Source: Platerodrilus igneus (taxonomy: Eukaryota > Arthropoda > Insecta > Coleoptera > Lycidae). Taken from it: 64,000 bases of DNA. The position numbers and the translations under genes are program-made. The number at the start of each line of letters is the position of its first letter. Within the stretch, counting starts at the first letter, position 1. The stretch spans positions 4,096,001-4,160,000 of the forward strand of contig JARFIW010001369.1 in assembly GCA_036346225.1 (NCBI GenBank). The letters run 5' to 3'. The notes beneath the pieces were generated by a model. That model was given only the letters and a program-made list of their open reading frames with translations. It searched no databases and was not told the DNA's origin. This document shows positions 32,903-44,654 of this stretch, piece after piece.

Positions 32903-34160
32903 TGTTGGAATTTCAGGGAAATGTGTAGGCTAGCTAAGAATAGAAATCAATGGAAGTACACATTCAACCAGTCCCAAGATGGAAAACCTAATGACGAAAA
33001 ATAAATGCACTTAAACATGATGATTATTATAAACAACTACAGGTATTGATCTTGCAATATTCTCAACTAATGTTAATTGTACGAAAGTATTTACCGGAAA
33101 ACTATTAATATGGCAAATGTCTAAGTGTTGGGGGATCTTTGACAGCCACAGGCTGCTTAACCACCTTCACATACCACTAAATATCGATGAAATAGGACAA
33201 TAATTAGAAAACAATAGAAGGGGAACCGAGCTGCATATATGTTGTGGGAATTTCAGGAAACTGTACGGGCTAGCTTAGAACACAAATAAGTAGCGGTACG
33301 CATGCAGCTAGTTTCAAGACGGAAAATCTAATTACCTAAAAATAAGTGCACTTAAATCTGATGATTATTATAAGTGTGAAATATTTTCAACTAATGTTGA
33401 TTGTGCGAAATGATATATTGGAAAAACTATTAATTCGACAAATGTTCAAGTGCTGGGGGAACTTGGCAGCCACAGGCTACTTCCCCTCCCCCCCTTCCTC
33501 ACATGCCATACATGTGATTTTTCAATGCTCCACCTGAAGGTACTACATTGGCCAGGAAGCAAGTTTTTTTTACCAGAAAAACTTTGAATTTTGCCGAACT
33601 CTTGCTGTTTCAAGCAAGGTAGGGATCTTTAAACGTGCGTGACAACACACACACACACACGAGACCTCCATTTTATCTCTCATCCGAACGAGGCCTTATT
33701 TTTGTGAAAAATGCCTGCCTAACATTTTTCAAGCGGACCGTGTCGGGATTCGAACCCAGGACCTTGAGCATAGTAGTTACACACATACCAACTACGCCAC
33801 GGAGCCGCCTCCCCTTCACATACCACTGAATCTCGGTGAAATACGGCATAAAATTAGAAAACAATAGAAGCTGTACATAGGCTGTTGTGGGAGTTTCAGG
33901 GAACTGTGTAGGCTAGTTCAGAATATAAATAAGTGGAGGTACAGATCCAACTAGCTTCAAGATAGAAAACCTAATGACGAAAAAATAAGTACACTTAAAT
34001 CTGATGATTATTATAAACAACTACAGGTGTTATTTGTGAAATATTTTAAACTAATATTGCTTGTGAGAAAGGACATATTGGCTGCTTAACTCCTTTCATA
34101 TACTACTAAATATTGAGGAAATAGGGTATATATTTATAAATAATAGAAGAGTAACCGAAC
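32903..34160 (+). repeat. Tandem reiteration of the LINE-B 3' end (about 340-bp unit, 3 copies)
   Basis: Three successive copies start near 32903, 33240 and 33884. Each opens with a GGAATTTCAGGGAACTGTGTAGGCTAG-like block, passes ATAAGTGCACTTAAATCTGATGATTATTATAA, and ends CTTCACATACCACTAAATATCGATGAAATAGG...AACAATAGAAG. The first continues directly from the LINE-B coding end. The second is interrupted by SINE copy C, which explains the larger spacing to the third. Confidence 0.85.
33509..33810 (-). mobile_element. tRNA-derived SINE, copy C
   Basis: Minus-strand SINE of the same family as 23153-23447, including the complementary B-box region GGATTCGAACCC (33747-33760) and the head end CCACGGAGCCGCC. 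It contains a short (AC)n expansion at 33646-33661. It is flanked by imperfect direct repeats CCCCTTCCTCACATGCCA and CCCCTTCACATACCA, the second of which is the unmodified LINE-B tail sequence. Confidence 0.85.
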
Positions 34161-34640
34161 TGCATATAACAAGAAAGAGTAGCGGCTATGTTCAAAGACA
34201 GCAAACTGGTTGAAAACATATGTGTGGAGTGCAGCACGGTATGTCTATGAAATAGGGGCAGTAGGGGAGGCAGACAGAAAAACGGTAGAAGCCTTTTACA
34301 ATGTTGTGCTTCAGATGTATGAGGATGATAGCATGGACAGACAAAGTTAATGACAAAGAGGTTATAGAAATAGTAGTGGAAGAAGGATATTTGTGAAAAG
34401 CAAATAGGAGAAATAGAAGGACAGGATACGTTCTAATGCATTTTTGGGGAATAGTGCAGGATATATTACAAGCAGAAATAGTAAAAAGAAGGTAGAAGTA
34501 GACCTAGATCAGACTATTGCACATAGATAGTGAAAGATGCAAACTGTGCAAATTTCACGGTTAGTTCAGAATAGGAAACAATGGGGGGTACGCGTGTAAT
34601 CAGTTCCAGGACTGAAGACCTAATGATGATGGAGTTTGTG
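34160..34640 (+). pseudogene. Second decayed LINE-B 3' fragment
   Basis: A further copy of the LINE-B ORF2 end, very decayed. It is alignable to 32505-33000 through AACAAGAAAGAG...CTATGTTCAAAGACAGCAAAC, GTAGAAGCCTTT...TGTTGTGCTTCAG, ATGGACAGACAAAGTTAATGACAAAGAGGT and the terminal CAGTTCCAGGACTGAAGACC. No open frame remains. Confidence 0.75.
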
Positions 34641-35803
34641 ATTGAAAATAATCTTGACAAAGCACGTACTTAAGCTCAATGTACATATTTAAGAAAGCGA
34701 AGCTTGTTGATAATGGAAACCTTCACACTGTTAATGCCATAACAACATAGATAGATTTAAGAATTTAAGTTAATTTGAAGTAATTAAATAGCAACCGTTT
34801 AAACTGAAAAGGCAGTCGAAATGGTTAATAAATATTCTAATGCAGTAACTGCACATAAAATGTTGGAAAATGAAATCTACTTTTACTCTATGAACAATTA
34901 AGTATGTAGCTTTTCAAAATCTATTTAGTATCTATTAGCATCTACACCCACGCATACTGACAACAAAACAAATTTACCCATATATATTGCTATAATTATA
35001 GGGTAGTTTAGGGGTAGGTTAAGGCACAGGGGTCGTCGAACAAATAAAGGCAACTTCCAGTTAAAAAAGCACATAATTCCAGATATTATAAGAGTAAATA
35101 ATTTTCTATACATATTGTTAGTTGAGAGCACACTGTATATAAAAATACATGAGATTAAAATGTATAAGAATATAGAAATATTCAAGAGTAAGTACAAGTT
35201 AAGATAAGATTTGATAACGCAACAAAATGCATCAAAATTAAATCAACGGGAAACCTATGTGAATTGGCTTCATAAATATTTAACAAGTGCGTTAAATATA
35301 TTATCGTATACGCAGTCTAAGTTATGCATTATTTGAAAATCGTACGTGACATAAAGAATTACATTTGTTCAAAAATCCAATATTAACTAGGAAATAAACA
35401 AGCACCTGATTATTTCGGTTTAGATTAAAATAAGTAATAAACACTGAATACGTGATTTAATGAACGGAAAGTCTTGGGATTTCTCAATTTATTACCATGG
35501 TATGTGAATGAATACGTGACAAGTCAAGCATTCATCTGAATATTTGGACTGAACAATTGGTCAAATTCCCGGAATACACAAAGATAAAGGCAAAAGGTGT
35601 CGTCCCAACACGTGAATGAAAAAATGGAAAACAAGAGAGGTATGGCTTTAAATACGATAAGAATTGAGCGACGAGTTGAGTATATATTTTAAACTGGGCT
35701 ACGACGATACTCTGAGTGCTAAATTATTTACGTAACCAGTGAGACGAAAGTAAATTAAAATCATTTTGAAAAGTGTACGAATTGTGCAAGTGTGAGCCGG
35801 CTC

Positions 35804-35886
35804 CTGTTAATTACACCTGTTAATTACCTCTGATTAATTACTTCTGGTTAATTACTTCTGGTTGATTACTTCTTGGTAAATACTTT
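35804..35886. repeat. 13-14 bp tandem repeat
   Basis: About six copies of a TGTTAATTACTTC-like unit (TGTTAATTACACC, TGTTAATTACCTC, TGATTAATTACTTC, TGGTTAATTACTTC, TGGTTGATTACTTC, TTGGTAAATACTT). Confidence 0.85.
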
Positions 35887-36488
35887 TTTTTTAATACTGA
35901 CATGGAAAATCTTTTATTTACTGATATTCAAATTGAATCTTAAATTGGATTAACTTATTACTGGCATCTTAATACTGGCTCTAACACTGAAATTAAATGT
36001 AATTTTAATAACGATTTGGATAGTATTTTGATTTTGATGTCGACCTCCAAATTTCGACTCTAAATATTCAGACTGGGCATGAAAACTCTTGGGGAATGCA
36101 GAGGAACTACAGAACCATTCCAGGTTAGCGATATTGATATAATTTATTACTGAAAACTTTTAATTAAATATTTTTCGTATTTGTAAGAGTCAACAAAACA
36201 GTAGTTTCATTGATCAATTTATGAAAAGGCAATAGGCATCTTGAAACGTTTCAAAGGTCTCTAAATATAAGCAAAAAGGCTAGTTTTGCTGGCTTCAATT
36301 TCATAATTCTGGTATATGTAAATATTCTGAAAAAGGGGAAGATTTTAAAAGTTGTAAATATTTAATCATTATATAAAGTATTGTAGAATTGCTTTTTTTT
36401 TAATTGAATCAGCTAGTTGAGGCCAAAAAAAATCAATAACTTAACATTTCACATCATAGGTGCTTGATTGATCAAAGGGGTAAATAAA

Positions 36489-36630
36489 AGTATCATAGCA
36501 TTTTATGACGTGCCAAGTCGTAGGGCTAAATATAAATAGAAATAACACAGCATTTTATGTACACCCAAAACGTGAGAATAAAAATATCACAGCATTTTAT
36601 GTACACCAAATCGTAGGGGCTGGAGCATCA
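36489..36630. repeat. About 42-55 bp tandem repeat, three copies
   Basis: Three copies of CACAGCATTTTATGTACACC followed by a (C)AAATCGTAGGGGCT-like part and an AATAAAAATAT spacer, beginning near 36493, 36549 and 36590. The first copy is the most diverged. Confidence 0.75.
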
Positions 36631-38927
36631 CAGCAATATATACCATGCAACATATAAATCTATTGAGATTATGTTATATTTACTGTTATTGAAATGCACA
36701 ATATGCCCCTCAATTAAAACAATCATTTATGGATGAACATCTTGCGTAAATTATTCATGGGTATGTATCACTGCATTTCCTACTGTACATGAGAAAATGT
36801 AAATGATGAAACCTCCATTAATTTTATTTACGAGAAATATTTTATATGGTCCTATTCTCTGAGCTATTTTTTACTATTGAATGTTGTAACCTTACTTTTT
36901 GAAAGCAACCTGGGAAGCAAATTCTTCTATATGACCTTCAGTGGGAATACCAGCAGCATTTTGCTGATAAGTCATGATAATCCAATTTTTAATTTACCGC
37001 CTTAGTAATTAGTAGATTCGACACACACTGTTCATGCACATTAATATAATGTGTAATATTTTCTATTTACTTGACTTTCCTTCTTAAATGCATTGATACT
37101 TTGTCGCAGATATTTAGGACATGTAAGAAGGCGAAAAGGACAGAACGTATTTAGACATTGTTAGATGCAGATGTACCTGTAGAATCATTGTTTATTCCCC
37201 GAGTTCAAACTGTGGTTTTTAGTCGTAATGCTTGACTTTTATTTTAACACTATCATAATTAACTCATTGTTCGGTCGAGAACCAGCACCTAATCGCATGT
37301 AATGATTTATGGAATAACAAGCTTGCCTGTGGTATGTTTTATATGTATTTAACTAGTTTGTAAATTGTTGCATCCTTACAGTGTATTTGGGACCACCTCA
37401 GCCTGAACACATACTATGCTTGTCTTGCAGCTATTCCAAATTGACACTGCTTTTAAACATTATTTATGCATGAATTTAAAACTGGCGCAGTTCAACATTT
37501 ACTGAAGGGAATAGGAAACTGTTTTTCACCTGAAAAGTTTGTAGATTGTTTATCTAGGTGTGGGAAGCAAATCTGTAGATTTTCTTTGGTATGGGGTGTT
37601 AATTTTACAGTAACATTCTAATATGAAGTAATTTTAGGGAATGTAGTATTGGTTAGTTATATTAACTCCACTGAAAGTTGAAAGCAATCAAGTGCTCGTA
37701 TCAAGCTACCTATGTTTCCGATGCAAAAAGTTTTTGTTAATGTTATTTTTACTGGAGAATGTGTAAATATATTTTAGCAAATATAGACTTTTAAAGAGTT
37801 TTATTATGCATAAAAAGTGTAAAAGCATGAGGCGATTTGTAAACTTATTGTCACATACTGTAGCACTAATATGTTAATTAAGCAAAGTTTGTTTATAGAA
37901 AAGGATTTATAAATTTAAATTAGTTAAATGAATTATAGTGCAAAAATACCTTTAGAATTTTATAGAAGCAAAGTACTAAGCTTACGAAAGTGTTTTGTAA
38001 ACATTCTGACGAATTGAAAGTAACTGAAATCATTATAAATCACTCCAACAGACAGAAGTTCATAAAACATTATATAGTTGATGTACTGACCAACCAATGA
38101 GACAGCTGTAGGTATTAAATAGAAACTGTGAGAATACATATAACCGCTCTCACATCGAAATACCCTTGACCTCAACCTTAAGACAGTTCAAGTCGTGTAA
38201 ACGAGGAAAAATTGTGTAACCCGTGAAATATTACAACTTATAAATACCGATACGGCATAATAGTGGGAACCATTCAATCTTACAATTCAAGCTTTTATTT
38301 TTAGTTAGTCGAGTGACAAGAAACCGTCGGGCGCATGAACAGGTTGGATAATTTGTAGCGGTAGTTTTGAAATTCGTGTTTGTAGTGAAACAAGTTTCTC
38401 AACACGAAGATAATCGCGGATTTGAGAAAAGTGCTGTTACATGTGGAAGTTGTTCTTGGAATGGATACTTTCCTTCATCGCTAGTTGGCTTAATGGACTA
38501 CTGCACGACAATGTCGCTTAAGCCTTGTATTCGATCAACCAGATGTGTCATAAAATTTTTGTTTTCCTCCTGCTACATATTTTGTTATGGTATAGTTTAT
38601 TGGTTATATAACATTTATTGGTATTGATACTTTTACGTTGGTGCACACTTAAGTAAAAGCATAATGTAACAGGAAATTTTAATATAGATAAGCACCACAA
38701 TTTTATTTGCATAAATTTGTATGTACCAATTACTTGGTTGGTTAACTATAATTGAATAAATTTAATATATTCTTTTCCTTTTAGATACACACCTAATTGT
38801 CCAATTAGGGATAAAGCTTATTTTATTTGTTTTGTTTGGTAAATACTGCGATCTTCATGTTTGGATAATGTGGCATAGGTGAATGACTTGGAGTTTTATT
38901 ATTTTTGTGTTTATTTTAAATTAATAG

Positions 38928-39038
38928 GCGACAAAAAAAAGTGTACACAAGGCTGCATCAACGTATGTTGTTGCCAAAAGTAAGAACCCCTCATTTAAAT
39001 CATCTCTTAGACCCCCATCGTCAAATGAGACAAATCAG
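38928..39038 (+). other. Exon-like segment, family unknown
   Basis: A 111-nt (37-codon) open segment bounded by a TTAATAG acceptor and a GTGGGT donor. In phase 0 it reads ATKKSVHKAASTYVVAKSKN then PSFKSSLRPPSSNETNQ. The basic, Ser/Pro-rich composition is coding-like and GC content is higher than in the flanks. I found no neighbouring exon that would confirm a gene. Confidence 0.3.
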
Positions 39039-41385
39039 GTGGGTTGGCGCTCGACTTTTATTGGAAAGAAAGTTCAAAACCTTTTCATTTAGGTGTAAGT
39101 GAAGACGTTGAAGTTTATATACCCTTAAAAAGATTTGCATTTGTTTTTATAAAACTTATCCTGTAACATAAATTTTTCTGCAAATTTATTCGTTGATGTT
39201 ACCGCTGTGCATCTATTATTTTAGTCTTTACTCAACACCATTTATATTATTGACTCATTCGATATTGCATATTTAATAACCAACAAACTTCAAGGCATAC
39301 TACAATTTCAATTACAATCTGCTACGTATCACGTCGTCCTTACTGATAACATGTATACAAACCTATTTGTGTGCTCCTACTTCTTTGTAATATCTAAGAT
39401 TTTCAAGTTGTTCTGCCGATTCGTAACAGATAGTCACTTTTCGTTTCCTCGTTGAACAGAAGGGTCGCTTGGTGTGTTTAAAAAACACTCAAGATGGTGA
39501 GGGAAATTAAGTTTTTCTGGCAGAGACGCCGTAATAAAGAACAGTATTTTAAAAGTTGTCTGTGACAACTTGTGTATAAGTGTAGTGTACAAACTCTTCT
39601 TGGCAACGTGCAACTTCGATGTAACACAGATGTAATTCCGATGTAACAACCTTAGGTTATCTCGAACATATTCTATTTGGTTTGGTTCAAGCAAATTTTA
39701 TGAAACTTGTTTATAATATAAATGCGTAAGCAATTTTGTTGGACAAATGGTGGATTTCGCTATGCAGCTACACCTGGCGTGTTTAGTTGATGAACGACAT
39801 GTCATTTGAAGGTTATAGGTCATTGCTGCCTTGGGTAAGAATGTTTAAGTTTCTAAGATAAGGCTGCTGTAGCAAAGTTCATTATGTAATCTATGCATGT
39901 AATGAATTCTTTTTGAAGCTGGTAACTACCTCAGGTCGTTGTATACAATTCATTATGGCTCGTGCGTATAATTTTGTTAATTAATTTGTTAAAAGCTTAT
40001 TCTGTAAAAATGTAAAGTTACAACGAGTACAACTATTTTTTGTAGTTAATGGTGTGTTCAACCTTGGAAATTGTACCTCACTGGTTGTATATAGACGATA
40101 GTAACATATGCCGACAAATAATCATGATTTGTTTGCTACATGCTTAATAGTTATCTTGTTTACCACAATTTGAAATACCAACATGCTGATTTAATAGGGT
40201 CTAAGTCCTGTATAATGAAGTTTGAACTTAGATTAATTAATTAATTGATAATATTTGCCAAAAGTTAAGTAATTTTTTTTAAAGAACTGTAAAGTCTTAG
40301 TAGCGCTACCCCAGACTTATTTATGAAAAATAATGTCCAAAAGTTAAATATCCAATTCAAGAAACTACATTTATAAGAATTTTATTTTTTTATTAAGTAC
40401 ACTTATAATTTAAAATGTTCATTACTTGTCTTAAAAGAGAATATAGAGTTATTTTTGACTTCAGTTCATTACTCGGTAATCATTAAATTTCTCCAAAGTT
40501 AGTTTGTTAGGTATTTAAAAGGTTAATCTTACCCAAATGTGTACCACGATACAGTGGAAACTAATTGAAACTAAATCAAAAATTTCATGCTTATACTGGT
40601 TCGTAAGATATATAGGGTATCTATGTTGGTAGTATTTATGTTTCAGAGTCGCCCTAGTCATCGTTAGTTTAGTGAAGAAGACGACCAGATGTAAGTAACA
40701 TATTTGTGACAATCAAACTTTGTATTTAAAGTGGTTAGCGATAATCTGGGTTTCCAAATTTTCCCTTTAAGCAAATTGATTTAGTCTGTTGCTCTATAAA
40801 AAATTTAGGTGGCGTCCATTATCTTGTTTTTTCCAACTTTAATAAACCCACTGACCCAATCTCATATGACCAAGGGTCAAAAACTCAGTTAGCTAAAAGT
40901 CTTAAGAGTTTTCTTTTACTAAAAGCCAATTTCCATCCTAACCTTACCCTGGGCTTGTTACAGTCACATAAGAATTCTCGATAGGTAAAATAAAAATCTA
41001 CCACGATTTATTTTATTGTGGATTAGATTTAATATACATCACAATCCTTCACCATTGAAAGCTAGCTCGTGCATTAATTACTGTTACGTCTCCTTGGTAG
41101 AGTAAATTTAATTCAGTTAACTAGCTTCAATTTAGCATGTAACAATACCTTGACGTGTTTCTCTTCTCGTTAGGTGTTTAGCATTTGTGGACTACAATTG
41201 CAAAATGACCATCACAGCGTGTTACCAGCACTCAATTACCAAGATAATCATTGACTTGTTGCTTTTACTTTCTACTACTGTCCTTTGCAATTTCTGCAAA
41301 CAAATGTGATTAATAGAAACGTAAAGATGACAGGAACCTCCATTGCTAAACTAATGTTTTTAAATCACTCGGTAACCTAATTTAC
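39039..41385. other. Unassigned AT-rich region
   Basis: No supported coding sequence, RNA gene or element terminus. The last few hundred bases may belong to the 5' part of the LINE endonuclease fragment that follows, but I cannot align them. Confidence 0.4.
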
Positions 41386-41640
41386 ATGAACCTGATTGTT
41401 TGCGGTGATTTTAATGTACATTTTGATTACCGAGCTTGACAAATGATTGACTTCTTCTCAACTTATTGTCTTTACCCCATAAATATGAGTGCTACACTCG
41501 AGCCACAACTGTTTGGATAATATCTTTACCAACATTGGAAACTTACAATGTCGTGTTACAAATACTGGTCTATCTGACCATTAAGGCTCATAACTCAACA
41601 TGCCTTTCCTCTGAAAACAAACGATGCACATTCTTTGCAA
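41386..41640 (+). pseudogene. LINE AP-endonuclease fragment
   Basis: Reads MNLIVCGDFNVHFDYRA, IDFFSTYCLYP, then in a shifted frame LDNIFTNIGNLQCRVTNTGL and SDH. The GDFN and SDH motifs are those of the APE endonuclease of Jockey/CR1-like LINEs. It is isolated: no RT follows. It could be the missing 5' domain type of LINE-A, but from a different copy. Confidence 0.65.
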
Positions 41641-42240
41641 GTTCCACAACCTCTTACATCTTGGACAATTTCATTTCCATAATTACCTTTGTGGTGCAAT
41701 TTTATGAAGTCCAGCCGCTACAATAAGTGAAGAGTGTGGAGTAGTCGGTCGGTCTTGAGGGCTCGTGTGAGTATGATGTGCGTTGATCGAGCAGAAACCC
41801 GGAATTTTTATGTATAGAGCGTCCAAGGGCACCTACGTGGAGTTGTAATAAACACTAAGGTAATATTTAACCTTTATATATGTTTCAATTTCACACTTGC
41901 AAATCAATTGCTTGTATTATCGATAAATTGTGGACATTAATACGTGCTCACTATTGACATTCGCCAATGTTTATGTATAGCTGTTTGAAGGGTTTTGTAT
42001 TACGCTTTCGAGTGTGAAAATTTATTGTAACGTTAATTACTGATTTATGTATGTTTAGTTCTTTATCAATACTTCTACAAGTCCTGAGGTTAAAAGTTCA
42101 TTTGTTCATGTTTTGATTATTATGTTACCAAATAGACAGATTAACTTACTGTTCCTGAGTTTTATTGCAACATCGTTGTTGAGAGTATACTTTTCCAGGT
42201 ACAGAGCATCCGGAGCAGTACATCAAGAGGTGATATCGTA
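41641..42240. other. Possible 5' LTR of the Gypsy at 42.2-45.2 kb
   Basis: No coding sequence. It precedes a primer-site-like sequence at 42241 and contains a TTGTAATAAACAC signal near 41838, so part of it is plausibly an LTR ending ...CGTAGCA at 42240. I could not find a matching 3' LTR after 45235. Confidence 0.3.
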
Positions 42241-42259
42241 GCATTGACGCACCAAGTGG
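42241..42259 (+). other. Primer-binding-site-like sequence of Gypsy-2
   Basis: TTGACGCACCAAGTGGGGC resembles the common TTGGCGCCCAACGTGGGGC primer site of insect Gypsy elements with three or four changes. It lies 400 bp upstream of the gag start at 42661 on the same strand. Confidence 0.45.
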
Positions 42260-42660
42260 GGCTAGAAGTAAAGGCGAGATGAAGACGGTACATATTGTTA
42301 TAAGTGAGAAAGTGCAAGGTTATTAATCTTTGTCGTGTATTGCAGCGAGTTCATTAGGCACCAGTGCGAAGGGTTTGTTATTATTAGGAACTGGCGACAC
42401 CTGTATTGTGTTGTGTTTAGATTATAAGCTGTTAAAGGTAGGTAAAGCAGGGTCATCAAATTATGTGAGTAATTCTTTGAAATTTGAACGTTTGGGTAGT
42501 TTGATGACCTTCCTAGTATTTAGGATTGTTAAGGATGAATGGTGAACGATTAAGGTTATTGTATGAGTAGTTTTAACGTCTGAGTAGTAGTGTATTTTGT
42601 AAAATTTCTATAGGATGTAATTAAGAGTGTATGATATTTTAAACACAAAACGAAAGAATG

Positions 42661-43790
42661 CCACGTCGAAATAAGCGCGATTGTGACGAAGGTGAAAAGG
42701 AAAATGTGAAGTTTAATAAGGCAGATAAGGTTGATAAATTGGAAAGTGTAATGGCTAAATTAGCTGAAGGTATGAGTGAAATACAATGTAGTATTAACCA
42801 TTAGCTCACACAGTTGCAAATAACGTAAATATTAGGCCTGAAGACTATCTCTTTTAAAAGAAAATTGAAAGGGAAAATTGTGATCGTAATTATGTCTCAT
42901 TATGGAAAGATTTGGGCAGACAATTTGTCTTTCATGCCGGGGGGTGTTGAATCATATATTGTTCTTGAAAAAATTAAAACAGTTGATGGATGAAGCATGA
43001 ATTCCTAATAAATTGGGTTTGAAGTTAAATCGTTAAGGGTTCGTCGTATAATTGGGGAATGGCTAAGGAAAGTAGCTTCAAAACTTTAGCGCAATTTTTA
43101 CGAATGTTTCAAGAACCATTACTGGGTTATTGAGCAGGAACGGAAATTTTTTTTTTAAATATAATATGGGAAATACAAGGGCAGTAGCCGTGTGAATTAT
43201 TTTTTGAGATTGATAAGACAATCGATTTTTCTATCAGAAGAGATTGATGAGGATCAATTAGTACGATGGGTGATACAACAGTTCCCACAGGAAATTCAAA
43301 GGGGGATTCGTTTCAGGGTTGAAGGGCGTGGAAGAAGTTGAAGCTTACTTACGTAGGCTAGACTCGACTTTTACGGAGAACCAAATGCTAAATTTTATAG
43401 TAGGAAAGGAGATAGGGAATGGGAGAGAACTGAATTTAGGAATTATGGTGGAACAGAGAGAAGTGATAGAAATATGAATGACAATTATAGGAGTCGGGAT
43501 ATTAGGAGTAGGTTTAATGCTGAAATAAATGGGACTAACGATACATTGAATCCAGATCAACAGGATGTTCGAAATGTAAATTTAGGAAGGCAAAATCAGG
43601 TTAGAGGTGGTAATAACCGGGATAACAATTACAATGATGAAGAGCTTCGTAGGTTAATTAGGTTTATGGGGATAAATGAGGAATTAGTTACAGAAAGTGA
43701 GTGGGAAGGCAAATTGGTAGGAAAGAACAACGGGTTGTTATCACCTACGATTAAGGCAAAGGTTTTAGGAAGGGATGTATAAATTTTAGA
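42661..43790 (+). pseudogene. Gypsy-2 gag
   Basis: Starts MPRRNKRDCDEGEKENVKFN with a coiled-coil-like DKLESVMAKLAEGMSEIQ, stop at about 42803. Later frames give SEEIDEDQLVRWVIQQFPQE and YLRRLDSTFTENQML around 43230-43400, gag-like helical sequence. 43474-43780 is an Asn/Arg-rich stretch (RSRFNAEINGTND, VRGGNNRDNNYNDEELRRLI). No CCHC knuckle is seen. Assigned to gag by position before protease/RT. Confidence 0.6.
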
Positions 43791-44650
43791 GGATTCTGAA
43801 TGACAGTGTAGTGCAATTTCAGAGAAATTTTTGAACGATATGTCACATGAATTTGTTAGATTAAAGATGTTGCCCGTAAAGAAAATGTGGATTTGTGGCC
43901 ATAGGAGCCTAAAACAAAAGATAAGTAAACAAGTATTGCTCCTGGTTAACGTGAGCGGTGCCTTATTTGCAATACCTTGCATGGTAATACCTAAATTAAA
44001 TGAAAACATTGTTGTGGGTTGCAACTGGCTTGCTACCGAAAAGGTTCGGTTGAATTTTGGAGGTTTTGTAAAAATACCTTCCAGGGAATTGACAGTTGCA
44101 GGGGAGGGGAAGGACGAACAGTTGTCTATGAACTTATTGCAAGAAGTTGAATCGATGGGCACGAGATGTTGGCATTCAGATTTAGAGCTCAAGCAAGCGG
44201 TGAAGAGGGCAGAATGTTTTAATGAAATTGAAAAGGCTAGTTTATATAGAGTGCTACAGGAATATGATGGTGTTTTTCAGAAACACCTGGAAAATTAAAG
44301 GGTATGAACATGAGATTAAAATGTGGGACAGGACACCATTTTTGAAGGCGATGTACTGAATTGCACTTTCCCACTTCGAGGAGGTGCAGCGTTAGATTGA
44401 TCAAATTAAACCGAGGGTTATTTCAGCTACTCAAATGAAGTACGTTTCGCCATTGACTGCTGTATCAATAAAAGATAAAGGTATACCCGTATGTTTGGAT
44501 GTGCAATTTTTGAACACACGAATGGAAAAGGATCATATCATTCCACCGCAACCGAACAAACTTTTAGTAAAATTTCAAACGGGTTAGTTTTTGTCGACAT
44601 TAGATTTGACTTTGTTCTACTATCAAATTCCAATTCGGCAGCAAGACCAA
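43791..44650 (+). pseudogene. Gypsy-2 protease/RT N-terminal region
   Basis: 43831-44298 reads PCMVIPKLNENIVVGCNWLA, the end of a retropepsin-like region, then VRLNFGGFVKIPSREL and LYRVLQEYDGVFQKHLEN, the usual linker before RT. RT N-terminal sequence follows in broken frames to 44650 (HFEEVQ..., SPLTAVSIKDKGIPVC, DLTLFYYQIPIRQQDQKYVA). Confidence 0.7.
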
Positions 44651-44654
44651 AAGT

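Larger units (their letters stand above)
29860..33045 (+). mobile_element. LINE-B, near full-length but decayed non-LTR retrotransposon
   Basis: Plus-strand LINE with a possible 5' UTR (29860-30210, including GGGAAACCACCACATTACC), APE-type endonuclease, reverse transcriptase and C-terminal region in order. It is the common insect 'endonuclease-reverse transcriptase' type with LENLKIEM.RL.IDIVG.SEVWW and FADDIAVLA motifs. Many stops and shifts. Its 3' part is reiterated downstream (32903-34160), with a further copy at 34160-34640. Confidence 0.8.
34641..38927. other. Unassigned AT-rich region
   Basis: Long stretch without supported coding sequence. It contains two small tandem repeats (35804-35886 and 36489-36630, listed separately). 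Possible open frames (for example 38367-38627) have no family features; the DNA around 38230-38540 is richer in CpG than its surroundings and could be a promoter/5' UTR, but nothing proves it. Confidence 0.4.

Noticed and set aside
34925..35197. 90-codon hydrophobic minus-strand frame
   Set aside because: Ile/Leu/Tyr-rich composition is what AT-rich noncoding DNA gives; no family motif, splice context or neighbouring exon.
43629..44192. 187-codon minus-strand open frame
   Set aside because: Antisense shadow of Gypsy-2 gag/protease, which reads recognisably on the plus strand.
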